NCBI GenBank assembly: GCA_022710245.1
Contig: JAKLHH010000059.1
Location: 1 to 14,288, forward strand
DNA: 14,288 nucleotides
Direction: 5' to 3'
Source of the DNA: Myxococcota bacterium
GTDB taxonomy: Bacteria; Myxococcota; Polyangia; GCA-2747355; JAKLHH01
Under the pieces are notes generated by a model that made no database searches, was not told where the DNA came from, and saw only the letters and a list, made by a program, of their open reading frames with translations. Of this stretch, positions 1 to 8,604 are shown one piece after another. The translations under genes were made by a program, and so were the position numbers. Each line of letters starts with the position of its first letter. Position 1 is the first letter of the stretch.

Positions 1-570
1 GGCGCCGAGCTGCGGCCGATCTTGTCGGCCCGCGACCTGCGGACCCTGCAGCAGTCCTTCGACCGCTTCATGGTCTTCCCCGACGACTTCCTGGCCAAGT
101 ACAAGGGCCTCATCTTCCAGATCCGCTCGGAGGGGATCAGCGTAAGCGACCGGCGCGTGGTGAAGCTGACGAAGCTCTTCGCGGCGAGCGCGCTCTTCGA
201 TGGACGCAGCCAGGCGTGCGACGCCGACTTCTTCGTGCTGAGGCACACGTGGAACAGCCTCGATCACGCCGAGATCCTCGACGAGATCGTCTCGCCGGTG
301 GTGGACCGGTACTACCGGGAGCACCCGGAGGAGCGGAGGTTCGTCGGCAAGAGCGCCGGCCTCGAGGAGCTCCTCGCGGAGCTGAAGATGATCCGGGACC
401 TTCTGACCTCGGGCAAGCCGCTCAGCGACATCCAGCTCTTCTCCCAGCTGAGGAACCTGAACGAGATCAAGACGGCCCTCCAGGCGATGGACAACGAGAC
501 GGCCCGGCGGATGACGAGCCAGGTGGATCAGCTCCTGGAGAGCGTCTTCTCCTCCTCGAAGTTCGCGTGA
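1..570 (+). CDS. MoxR-family AAA+ ATPase, C-terminal part (5' end outside window)
   Basis: The reading frame is open from base 1, so this is the end of a longer gene; 189 residues are visible. A TTG at 22 is in frame but is very unlikely to be the true start. The visible part matches the lid region that follows the ATPase core in MoxR/RavA-type AAA+ proteins: a 'VSDRRVVKLTKLFAASALFDGR' type block (SDRR at visible residues 49-52, DGR at 67-69), then an acidic 'D.DFFVLRHTWN' segment and a helical, charged tail. Walker A and B would lie upstream and cannot be checked. The stop at 568-570 is 4 bases before the GTG of the VWA gene, so the two are almost certainly co-transcribed. MoxR ATPases act as chaperone-like remodelers working with VWA proteins; that role is inferred from family and context. 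Confidence 0.85.
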   Translation, partial: GAELRPILSARDLRTLQQSFDRFMVFPDDFLAKYKGLIFQIRSEGISVSDRRVVKLTKLFAASALFDGRSQACDADFFVLRHTWNSLDHAEILDEIVSPVVDRYYREHPEERRFVGKSAGLEELLAELKMIRDLLTSGKPLSDIQLFSQLRNLNEIKTALQAMDNETARRMTSQVDQLLESVFSSSKFA

Positions 571-574
571 CCCC

Positions 575-2034
575 GTGCCCGTACCTGCCGCAGAGCGGAC
601 GGGATACCTCGCGCGCCAGGTTGGCACCCTCGCGCTGAGCCGGATCGCCGCGCCGAACCCCATGGCGCTCGTGCGGGCCGCCTCCTGGCACAACCACCTC
701 CTCAGGCTCGGCCTGCCCCTGCCGTTCCTCGTGGCCCACGACCTCGGGCTCCTCCTGACGGCCGGCGGCAGGCAAGGGGCGCGCCTCGGGGTGCAGGAGG
801 TGCAGGTCCCGCTGGATCCCCAGGCGCAGCGGATCGTCGAGGCCTATCACCGCGTCCTCGAGGAGCTCCGGGAGAGCGAGCTCGTCCAGACCGCGACCGC
901 CTGGAACCTCAAGGACGAGCTCGTGGCGGTGATCCTGGTCCGGCTGCTCAAGGACATCGCGGCCCGGTGGGAGGACCGCAGGGCCTGGGTCGGGGCGAAA
1001 GAGCTCCCCCTCGATCCCGGCATCTACTGGGGCGCCGATCTTGCGGGGCACTGTCAGGATTTCGATCCCCAGGTGGTGATCTCCCTGCTCCGACACCTCG
1101 CCCAGCACCGCCTGCAGCTCCTCACCGCGGTGGAGCAGATCGATCTCGACACCCTGCGGCTGCTCGGGCTCTTCCGCGGCGGGGACCAGCTGGGGGGCGT
1201 GGCGGATCTCGCGGATCTGCTTAATGTCTTCTCCTCTCCAGAGGCCAACGACGTGGTCAACTTCTCCATGGACCTCATCCCGTCGGTGCTGGAGACCAAG
1301 CGGCAGAGCGGCGCGCAGGTCTTCTCCGTGGACGGCTACGCCTCCATCGAGCGGCACGGCAGCGTGGACTCCATCGTCCTCTCCGAGCTCGCGTTCGATC
1401 AGGACATCTTCGAGCAGAAGGTCATCGACAACGAGCTCTACTACTACGCTCACGAGAAGCAGCGCCTCGAGGAGCGCCGGCTCCAGTACATCCTGGTGGA
1501 CAGCAGCGCGTCCATGCGTGGGGTGCGCCAGGTCTTCGCCCGCGGCCTCGCCTTGACCCTCATGAAGAAGCTCTCCCTGCAGGGCGACGAGGTCTGGCTG
1601 CGCTTCTTCGACAGCCGCCTCTACGAGCTGATCCGCATCGAGGAGCGCAAGGAGGCGAGCGTCCCCTACCTGCTCTGCTTCCGCTCCGAGCGGGGCCGCA
1701 ACTACGGCCGCGTCTTCCACCAGCTCGTCGCCGAGCTCGAGCAGCTCCGGCGCCGCGACGCGCGCCCGCTGGTCCTCTACCTGATCACCCACGGGCAGTG
1801 CCACATCTCGACGGAGCTGGTGGAGCGCCTCCGGCAGCTCGCCTACCTCTACGGGGTCTTCATCCTGCCCTCCTCGACGCTGCACCTCGACTACCTCTCG
1901 CTGCTGCAGCGGCACCAGATCGTCGGCGCCGAGACCTTCGCCAGCCGCGAGCGCTCGGTGGACCGCGCGCTGGAGATCGTCGACGACGCCGACGCCTCGC
2001 GCGACGCCGGGCGCGGCGGCAGGGGAGCGGCCTG

Positions 2035-2035
<1 letters not shown>
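575..2035 (+). CDS. VWA-domain protein, partner of the MoxR ATPase
   Basis: A 486-residue protein starting at GTG 575, four bases after the ATPase stop. The first ~290 residues are mostly helical with no recognised domain. The C-terminal half is a von Willebrand factor A domain: 'LQYILVDSSASM' gives the metal-binding D309-x-S311-x-S313 motif, 'GRNYGR' near 374-379 lies where the MIDAS threonine loop is expected, and 'LVLYLITHGQCH' at 399-410 corresponds to the usual 'ITDG' strand with Asp replaced by His. There is no signal peptide or membrane segment, so it is probably cytoplasmic. It overlaps the next gene by one base (TGATG), which suggests translational coupling. In related pairs (RavA-ViaA, MoxR-VWA) the VWA protein is a substrate adaptor; this is inference here. 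It is not clearly ViaA itself. Confidence 0.88.
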
Positions 2036-3822
<1,787 letters not shown>

Positions 3823-4406
3823 GAGAACCTCGGGGGCGCAGTCAACGGATCGCCGGCGAGAGGCTCACCCAGGTCGCGCGTGCTGATCACCTGGTCCCTG
3901 CTGCTCCTCGCCTGCAACGACTCGGCCTCCGGCCCGCCAGCCGACGGCTCCCGTGACCGCGGGGCGAGCGACGCGGCCCTCCGTGAGGACACCGCGACCG
4001 GCGACGCGCCGCGGTCGGGCGACGCCCGCTCCGAGCGGCGCGCGGACAGCGCCCCGACCTCGGGCGCGATCGGTGAGTGGACCGACGCGCCCGGCGCCTG
4101 CCCGGCGGGCGTGACCAAGGTCGAGCTCACCTCGGCCACCGCGCTGGCCGCCGCCGCGCGCGGCGACGCGCCCTACTCAGGGGACGCACCGGCCACCTGC
4201 TACCTGATCCGCGACGGCACCTACTCCTCGGGCAGCGGGGTCCTCTTCTACGTCCGCAGGGGCGGCGTGGCCGGCGGCGCCCGCCGCGTCTTCGTCGGCG
4301 AGAGCCGTCAGGGCGTGATCATCAAGGGGCGCGGCACCGTCGACGACGGGGTCGGTGATCTGACCATCTCCAACCTCACCTTCGACCTCACCGGCTACTC
4401 GCACCC

Positions 4407-4436
4407 CTGTCGCATGGGAGCTGGCCCCGCTCTTGC
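4407..4436 (+). repeat. 30-bp direct repeat, copy 1
   Basis: Identical over 30 bases to 4464-4493; the copies are 57 bases apart start to start, with a 27-base spacer. It begins with CTGTCGCATGGGAGC and ends with CCCCGCTCTTGC. It lies exactly where the beta-helix coding similarity stops. Within it TGGCCC (4422-4427) and TTGCC (4433-4437) have sigma-54 spacing. A GC-rich hairpin (GCCCCGC 4424-4430 with GCGGGGC 4439-4445) begins inside it. Confidence 0.9.
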
Positions 4437-4463
4437 CGGCGGGGCTCGGGGCTCGCTCCAACT

Positions 4464-4493
4464 CTGTCGCATGGGAGCTGGCCCCGCTCTTGC
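4464..4493 (+). repeat. 30-bp direct repeat, copy 2
   Basis: Exact second copy of the 4407-4436 repeat. It lies 35 bases before the start codon of the cysteine protease gene and carries the -24/-12 core of that gene's likely sigma-54 promoter. Confidence 0.9.
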
Positions 4494-4494
4494 T
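4479..4494 (+). promoter_or_regulatory. Sigma-54 (-24/-12) promoter of the cysteine protease gene
   Basis: TGGCCC, 5 bases, TTGCT: GG and GC are separated by exactly 10 bases, and only one position differs from the TGGCAC-N5-TTGCW consensus. The predicted transcript start is near 4505, giving a leader of about 24 bases that contains the GAGGAG ribosome site (4518-4523). The same geometry is seen upstream of the lipoprotein gene at 8130. A second core with the same -24 element lies in repeat copy 1 (4422-4437). Confidence 0.6.
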
Positions 4495-4528
4495 GTCCGT
4501 CGGAGCGACGGCTCTTCGAGGAGAAACC

Positions 4529-6373
4529 ATGCGCAAGCCCGTCCTCCGTCTGCTCGGTTGCGCCGCTCTGCTCGCCGCCTGCCAGCCGACCACCTTGGCG
4601 CCCGCCAGCGAGGCCTATCCGCCCCTCGAGCGCACCGCCGATCACGCGGCAGGCGCACCAGATCCCAGGGCGCTGCCCAGCACGGGCAAGGCCGACGCGG
4701 TGTATCCCGCGAGCTTCACTCTCTCCTCGCTGACCTCGGTCCGCGACCAGGGGAGCCGCGGGGCGTGCTCCTTCTTCGCCACCCTGGGACTGATGGAGCA
4801 GCTCCTGGTGGAGAAGCGAGGCGCCGCGCCTGACCTCGACCTCTCCGAGCAGTACGCGATCTGGCTGGTCAAGGCCGTCGCCCGCTACGACATCGGCGGG
4901 GATGGGTCGAGCCCGCAGGGGAACCTCACGGCGTACCTGGATCACGGCGGGGTGGTGCAGGAGACGGTCTGGCCCTACGAGGGGTGGAGCGACGCGAGCT
5001 GCCCGGGCCAGCCTGATCCGGTGGCGTGCTACACCCACGGCGCGCCGCCGGAGGCGGCGACCGGCGCGGCACGCTACGCGGTCGGGCGCCCGCGGTGGAT
5101 CAAGCCAGAGGCCGCCTCGATCAAGCACCAGCTCTTCACCGCTCGCCAGGCGCTGGTGGTCTCCCTCCCGGTCCACTGCCAGGCGTGGAACTACGCGACC
5201 GGCTGCAAGTACCCCACCGACGTCGAACGCTATCACCGCGGCGTCATCTCCTACCCGACGGCGGAGGAGCGGAAGCAGACGCCGGGCTCGAGCCACGCCA
5301 TGCTCCTCGTCGGCTGGGACGACCAGCACGAGGAGCCGATGCGGAGCGCCAGCGGCGCGGTGGTGAAGAAGAACGGCAAGCCGGTGATGGAGAAGGGCTT
5401 CTACGTGGTGAAGAACAGCTGGGGCACGACGAGCTTCGGCCGCGACAACCCGTACGGCGCCGGCTACGGCCTCCTCTCCATGGCCTACGTGGCCGAGTTC
5501 GGCCTCCTGGTCACCGCCCCCGTCGAGGACGTCCGCGAGATCTGCGACGACGGCAAGGACAACGACGACGACGGGCTGGTCGACTGCGCCGACGCGGAGT
5601 GCGCGGCGCGGCCGGAGTGCGCGGCTGGCTGGACCACGCAGGCGACGGTGAACGCGCCGATCCCCGACGGGGCCGAGGAGGGGCTCACCTCGACGATCTC
5701 GCTCGAGAACACCCACCTGGTCAGCCGCCTCGCGGTCACCGTCGAGCTCGACCACCCGGACCCCTCGCAGCTCCGGATCCGGCTCGCGCGGGCGGACAGC
5801 GACGGCTCGCAGCTCCTCTGGGAGCGGCAGCCCGCCGCGCCGGGGCTCTTCCGCCGCACCTTCTACGTCGGCGACTACGCGCTGGAGGAGGTGAAGACCG
5901 AGCTCACGCTGACGGTGACCGACCTCGCCAAGGGCGCGGCCGGCACGCTGGTCGGCTGGAGCGTCCGCCTCGAGCCCTGCCTCGACGACACCGCGGACCG
6001 CTGCGTCGGCGGCTACCTCAGCGCGACGAACGACGACGACGCGCCCGCGATCCCTGACGCTGCCCCCGAGGGCGTGAGCACCTCGGTGATGGTCAAGGAG
6101 GCCGCCATCCGCGACCTCAGCGTCTCCGTCTCCCTCGAGCACTCGCGCGGCGGTGATCTCTCGCTGGTCCTGGTGCGGCCCGACGGGAGCGAGCTCGAGC
6201 TCCTCGCGCCGAACAGCGCGGTGGACTACTTCTTCGAGTCGCGCGAGCTCACGCTCCCGGCCGGCGTGCAGACGGGCGCGCAGGGCAAGTGGTCGCTGCG
6301 GGTCAGCGACCTCGTCGCTGGCCAGGTGGGCAAGCTCTGGGGCTGGGAGCTGATGTACCGCGCGGCTGAGTGA
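4529..6373 (+). CDS. Papain-family (C1) cysteine protease lipoprotein with two P-domains
   Basis: A 614-residue protein. ATG 4529 follows GAGGAG by a good distance. 'MRKPVLRLLGCAALLAAC' is a lipoprotein signal (lipobox LAAC, Cys18). The catalytic set of peptidase family C1 is present: Gln74 and Cys80 in 'SVRDQGSRGACSFFATLGLM', His256 in 'SSHAMLLVGWDD', Asn296 in 'VVKNSWGT'. No inhibitor propeptide is recognised, only a ~40-residue linker ending 'STGKAD'. After the protease domain comes a Cys/Asp spacer 'CDDGKDNDDDGLVDCADAEC' (339-358), typical of myxobacterial secreted proteins and possibly calcium-binding. Two tandem P-domain (proprotein convertase type) beta-sandwiches follow at ~370-482 and ~498-610, each ending in a 'G.W.L/V...' strand. 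Likely an envelope or secreted protease. All catalytic residues are intact. Confidence 0.9.
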   Translation: MRKPVLRLLGCAALLAACQPTTLAPASEAYPPLERTADHAAGAPDPRALPSTGKADAVYPASFTLSSLTSVRDQGSRGACSFFATLGLMEQLLVEKRGAAPDLDLSEQYAIWLVKAVARYDIGGDGSSPQGNLTAYLDHGGVVQETVWPYEGWSDASCPGQPDPVACYTHGAPPEAATGAARYAVGRPRWIKPEAASIKHQLFTARQALVVSLPVHCQAWNYATGCKYPTDVERYHRGVISYPTAEERKQTPGSSHAMLLVGWDDQHEEPMRSASGAVVKKNGKPVMEKGFYVVKNSWGTTSFGRDNPYGAGYGLLSMAYVAEFGLLVTAPVEDVREICDDGKDNDDDGLVDCADAECAARPECAAGWTTQATVNAPIPDGAEEGLTSTISLENTHLVSRLAVTVELDHPDPSQLRIRLARADSDGSQLLWERQPAAPGLFRRTFYVGDYALEEVKTELTLTVTDLAKGAAGTLVGWSVRLEPCLDDTADRCVGGYLSATNDDDAPAIPDAAPEGVSTSVMVKEAAIRDLSVSVSLEHSRGGDLSLVLVRPDGSELELLAPNSAVDYFFESRELTLPAGVQTGAQGKWSLRVSDLVAGQVGKLWGWELMYRAAE

Positions 6374-6409
6374 GCTCGGCTGACCAGCCCTCGGCGATCG
6401 CCATCAGCA

Positions 6410-6428
6410 GCGACGTCCTCCACGTCGC
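6410..6428. terminator. Possible bidirectional terminator hairpin between convergent genes
   Basis: GCGACGT, loop CCTCC, ACGTCGC: a perfect 7-bp stem in the 83-base gap between the convergent protease (+) and CAP-protein (-) genes. There is no T-run on either side, so intrinsic termination is uncertain. Confidence 0.35.
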
Positions 6429-6456
6429 CGACAGCCTCAACGTCCGCACCAGGCGA

Positions 6457-7812
6457 TCAGCTTCGACGCGACCCACGCGATCGTGGTTCCGGCGAGCGGC
6501 GGCGACGGGCGAGCGCCACGACCAGCGCCAGCCCGAAGACCACCCAGCCGCTGTCGCCTCCCTCCGCCGCGCTGCACGAGCACCCACCACCGTCGCCGGC
6601 CGCGGCCGAGGACGACGCATCCGAGAAGCCGACCACTGCCCAGCCCCCGGCCTCACCGCGGGCGCCAGCCTCGGCGCGGCCCGCCGCGTCACGGCTCGCG
6701 ATCGCCCCCCCATCGCGCGCGCTCCCCGCGCTCGCGTGGTCGCGTCGGTCGAGGTCGGCGGTCTTGCTCCCGCCCGCGTCCTGCTTGCTCGCGCCCGCCT
6801 CCTTGCCCGCGGTGCTCCCTCCGCCGTCCTTGCCACCTGCTGTCCCGCCCCCGACGCAGCCCGCGCCCAGCGCGGGGCGCGCCGGGCTCCACTCCGCGCA
6901 GGCGCCGGTGCCCAGGCCGAGCGATCCCGTCGAGGGGTAGGTGACGACGGCGCCGGCGGCGTCCTGGAAGACGAAGTAGTAGCGCGGGCAGCTGGTGGTC
7001 GGGGCGAGCTTCGCCGTGTACGCCCCGTTCGCCGCCGCGCCGCGCCCGAGGGTGAGCGAGGTGCAGGTCCCTCCCACGTTGATCTGCGCCGCCTTCGGCG
7101 CGCTGCTGTCGTACCAGCTCGCCCAGACCTCCGTCGTCGAGAGGTGGATCCCGGAGGCGATCTTGTGCTGCTCGCCGCCGCTCGCCCCGAAGTCGCACGT
7201 GGTCGTCCCCCCCTCGCTGCCCACGCCGACCGCCGACCCGGACTTGAAGACGATCCAGCGGTGGGGGTTGAGGTCGTTCATGCTGCAGGCCGCGCTGGTC
7301 GACTTCTCGAAGAGGAAGAGGCTCAGCGCCCCGTCGCCCGAGCCGCCCGCGATGATCTCGTTCTTGTACGGCGTGCCGAAGAGCGCCACGCGCGCCTGCC
7401 GGCTGGTGCAGGTCGGCTGGCAGGCCTTGACGCCGCCGACGCAGGCGCAGGAGGCGCTGCCGTCGCACTGAGCCGGATAGAGCGCCGCGATGTTGCTCAC
7501 CAGGGTGCACTGGCACTCGTGACCGAAGAAGCCCTGCTTGCTCATCTCCGCGCCGTGGAACCGCGCCGAGCGGTTCAGCTCCCGGCGATAGTAGACGGGC
7601 GACACCGGCGTGTAGCAGGCCTTCTCGGGGCAGGTCGTCAGGGCGCAGCTCTGGAGCGCCACCTGCGGGTCCGCCCGCGCGCGGTTGATGAGCTGGTGCA
7701 TCACGCGCTCGAGGTAGCTCGGGAAGCCGCTCACGCTCTCGCCGACGGCCTCGGCGGTGCCGTTCGCGGCGAGGAGGCCGAGCATCGCCAGACCTGCGAA
7801 CCAGGTGCGCAT
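6457..7812 (-). CDS. Secreted CAP-domain (SCP-like) protein with MYXO-CTERM-like anchor
   Basis: A 451-residue protein. The start ATG at 7812 (minus strand) follows a GGAGG by 6 bases; in-frame upstream codons lack this and precede the signal peptide. 'MRTWFAGLAMLGLLAANGTAEA' is a signal peptide. Residues ~33-240 resemble a CAP/SCP domain: 'VMHQLINRARADP', then 'RRELNRSARFHGAEMSKQGFFGHECQC' with His86 and His98 as candidate CAP cavity histidines, interrupted by extra cysteines. A beta-rich segment reaches ~310. A ~90-residue Gly/Ala/Asp/Ser/Lys linker follows. The tail is 'GGGCSCS' (Cys411, Cys413), a hydrophobic helix 'WVVFGLALVVALA', and 'RRRR', which is the MYXO-CTERM layout for myxobacterial surface sorting. 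The substrate is unknown. Confidence 0.88.
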   Translation of the reverse strand: MRTWFAGLAMLGLLAANGTAEAVGESVSGFPSYLERVMHQLINRARADPQVALQSCALTTCPEKACYTPVSPVYYRRELNRSARFHGAEMSKQGFFGHECQCTLVSNIAALYPAQCDGSASCACVGGVKACQPTCTSRQARVALFGTPYKNEIIAGGSGDGALSLFLFEKSTSAACSMNDLNPHRWIVFKSGSAVGVGSEGGTTTCDFGASGGEQHKIASGIHLSTTEVWASWYDSSAPKAAQINVGGTCTSLTLGRGAAANGAYTAKLAPTTSCPRYYFVFQDAAGAVVTYPSTGSLGLGTGACAEWSPARPALGAGCVGGGTAGGKDGGGSTAGKEAGASKQDAGGSKTADLDRRDHASAGSARDGGAIASRDAAGRAEAGARGEAGGWAVVGFSDASSSAAAGDGGGCSCSAAEGGDSGWVVFGLALVVALARRRRSPEPRSRGSRRS

Positions 7813-7838
7813 CCGTGTCCTCCAGTCGGTACCAGCCG

Positions 7839-7854
7839 AGCAAGCGCCGGGCCG
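7839..7854 (-). promoter_or_regulatory. Weak sigma-54-like site upstream of the CAP-protein gene
   Basis: Read on the minus strand: CGGCCC, 5 bases, TTGCT. The GG and GC are at exact 10-base spacing and the -12 element is perfect, but the -24 element has two mismatches. The predicted start near 7828 leaves only a 16-base leader, which just contains GGAGG. In such GC-rich DNA a chance match is quite possible. Confidence 0.3.
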
Positions 7855-8017
7855 GAGGCCGGGGCATCTGAGATGGCGGGGGGTTGAGAGCGACCCGGCG
7901 GCGGTGCGCGCAGGGTTTGCTCGGCGGCGGCGTGCGGGGTCGCGCAAGACCTGCGCGGGCCGAGGGTGGCCGGGGTGGAGGGTCTTCCGCTCAGGAATAC
8001 CAGGTGGAACGAGGCCC

Positions 8018-8037
8018 TCCCTCAGGTTTCTGAGGGA
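8018..8037. promoter_or_regulatory. 8-bp inverted repeat, possible activator site
   Basis: TCCCTCAG-GTTT-CTGAGGGA, perfect over 8+8 bases, centred about 75 bases before the predicted sigma-54 transcript start. Dyad-symmetric sites upstream of -24/-12 promoters often bind the enhancer-binding protein; that role is inferred. With no T-run it is unlikely to be a terminator. Confidence 0.4.
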
Positions 8038-8075
8038 CCGAGCGGGTAAGGGCCGGGATCCACGGCACGCGGCCG

Positions 8076-8091
8076 TGGCACACGCATTGCT
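8076..8091 (+). promoter_or_regulatory. Consensus sigma-54 promoter of the Pro/Asp-rich lipoprotein gene
   Basis: TGGCACACGCATTGCT is an exact match to TGGCAC-N5-TTGCW. The predicted transcript start is near 8102, so the leader is about 28 bases and includes GGAGG at 8118-8122. Full consensus, correct spacing and correct position make this a strong call. It implies control by RpoN plus an enhancer-binding protein. Confidence 0.8.
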
Positions 8092-8129
8092 GACCCCTGC
8101 TGCGGTCCTGTCTGCCCGGAGGCCATGCG

Positions 8130-8534
8130 ATGAGAGAGCGCGACATCCGACGCACGCTGCGGGAGATCTGCGAGGAGCTCGACCAGGCGGCGCGGCGCGT
8201 GCGCAAGGTGGTGCTCCCTGCGGTGCTCGGCGCCGGGGTGGCGCTCTCGGGAGGCTGCGGCCAGAGGAGCGTGCCGGTCGCCAGCGACGGCGAGCCAGCG
8301 AAGCGGCAGGATCAGCGCGCGGTGATCGTCGACTCGGGCGTGCGCCAGCCCGACCTCCCGCTGCCCCAGCCGATGTACATGCCGGCCTGGCCAGACCTGC
8401 GCGTCGACCAGCAGCGGGCCGACCAGCGGCGGCCCGACGGCCAGCCCGCCGGCGCCTACGGCGTGCCGGATCCGACGCCCGACTACATGGCCCCGATGTA
8501 CGCGGCCCCCACCCCGACGCCCGACGCGCAGTAG
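8130..8534 (+). CDS. Short Pro/Asp-rich putative lipoprotein, function unknown
   Basis: A 134-residue protein. ATG 8130 lies 7 bases after GGAGG (8118-8122). Another ATG at 8125 gives only ATG-CGA-TGA, which overlaps this start. A charged, Arg-rich N-terminal stretch (1-26) precedes a hydrophobic segment 'VVLPAVLGAGVALSGGC' with a loose lipobox at Cys43. The rest is low-complexity: 'DSGVRQPDLPLPQPMYMPAW', repeated Asp-Gln-Arg, and a tail with 'DYMAPMYAAPTPTPDAQ', so the 'MYMP/YMAPMY' motif recurs. No catalytic domain is seen. I do not recognise the gene. A surface-exposed disordered lipoprotein, sigma-54 controlled, fits the sequence. Confidence 0.75.
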   Translation: MRERDIRRTLREICEELDQAARRVRKVVLPAVLGAGVALSGGCGQRSVPVASDGEPAKRQDQRAVIVDSGVRQPDLPLPQPMYMPAWPDLRVDQQRADQRRPDGQPAGAYGVPDPTPDYMAPMYAAPTPTPDAQ

Positions 8535-8551
8535 CGCTCCCCGCGAAGAGC

Positions 8552-8581
8552 TCGCCCCCGAAGAAGTCGCCCCCGAAGAAG
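8552..8581. repeat. 15-bp tandem repeat, two copies
   Basis: TCGCCCCCGAAGAAG occurs twice head to tail in the 70-base gap between the convergent genes ending at 8534 and 8605. It has no strong hairpin or T-run and no assigned role. Confidence 0.8.
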
Positions 8582-8604
8582 CGCTGATTCTCCAGCAGCA
8601 GGGC

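Larger units (their letters stand above)
3880..4833 (+). pseudogene. Truncated beta-helix-type lipoprotein gene (real similarity ends near 4406)
   Basis: The frame starts at GTG 3880 with a short lipoprotein signal 'MLITWSLLLLAC' (lipobox LLAC, Cys12). The signal lacks the usual positive charges and the ribosome site is weak. A Ser/Asp/Arg/Ala-rich linker follows to about residue 65. Next is a segment like the start of a pectate-lyase/right-handed beta-helix domain ('CYLIRDGTYSSGSGVLFYV', 'GVIIKGRGTVDDGVGDLTIS', 'NLTFDLTGYSH'). The frame then runs into the 30-bp direct repeat at 4407 and on to 4833 as an out-of-frame reading of the downstream protease gene, with Arg/Pro-rich junk. A complete beta-helix domain would need many more coils, so the gene has lost its 3' part. 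The domain call is from pattern recognition and is moderate; the truncation is clearer. Confidence 0.65.
7813..8129. other. Divergent intergenic region with several palindromes
   Basis: A 317-base gap between the divergent CAP-protein and lipoprotein genes with no credible coding sequence. It holds three short perfect inverted repeats: CGCGCA-AGACC-TGCGCG (7941-7957), TCCCTCAG-GTTT-CTGAGGGA (8018-8037) and CCACGGC-ACGCG-GCCGTGG (8060-8078). It also holds the sigma-54 promoter at 8076-8091. The last palindrome overlaps the -24 box by three bases. Confidence 0.7.

Noticed and set aside
467..1915. Long minus-strand open frame opposite the VWA gene
   Set aside because: Low-complexity Glu/Val/Arg/Leu composition typical of an antisense shadow in high-GC DNA; the plus strand carries clear VWA motifs.
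1798..2034. In-frame 5' extension of the TPR/HEAT gene
   Set aside because: It lies entirely inside the VWA gene and translates to Pro/Arg/Ala-rich sequence; ATG 2035 fits the one-base stop/start overlap.
4407..4493. Repeat-spacer-repeat layout resembling a mini CRISPR (30-base repeat, 27-base spacer)
   Set aside because: Only two copies, no cas genes, and the repeat contains a sigma-54 promoter core at the right distance from a gene.
6370..6460. Plus-strand 'DVLHVADSLNVRT' segment resembling the start of an SH3b domain
   Set aside because: About 25 residues only, then the frame runs antisense through the well-supported CAP-protein gene; no start site or conserved continuation.
8535..8587. 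Lysine-rich 'KSSPPKKSPPKKR' tail like a histone-H1-type protein
   Set aside because: It comes from a 15-base tandem repeat read at the end of a shadow frame over the Pro/Asp-rich lipoprotein; there is no independent gene support.
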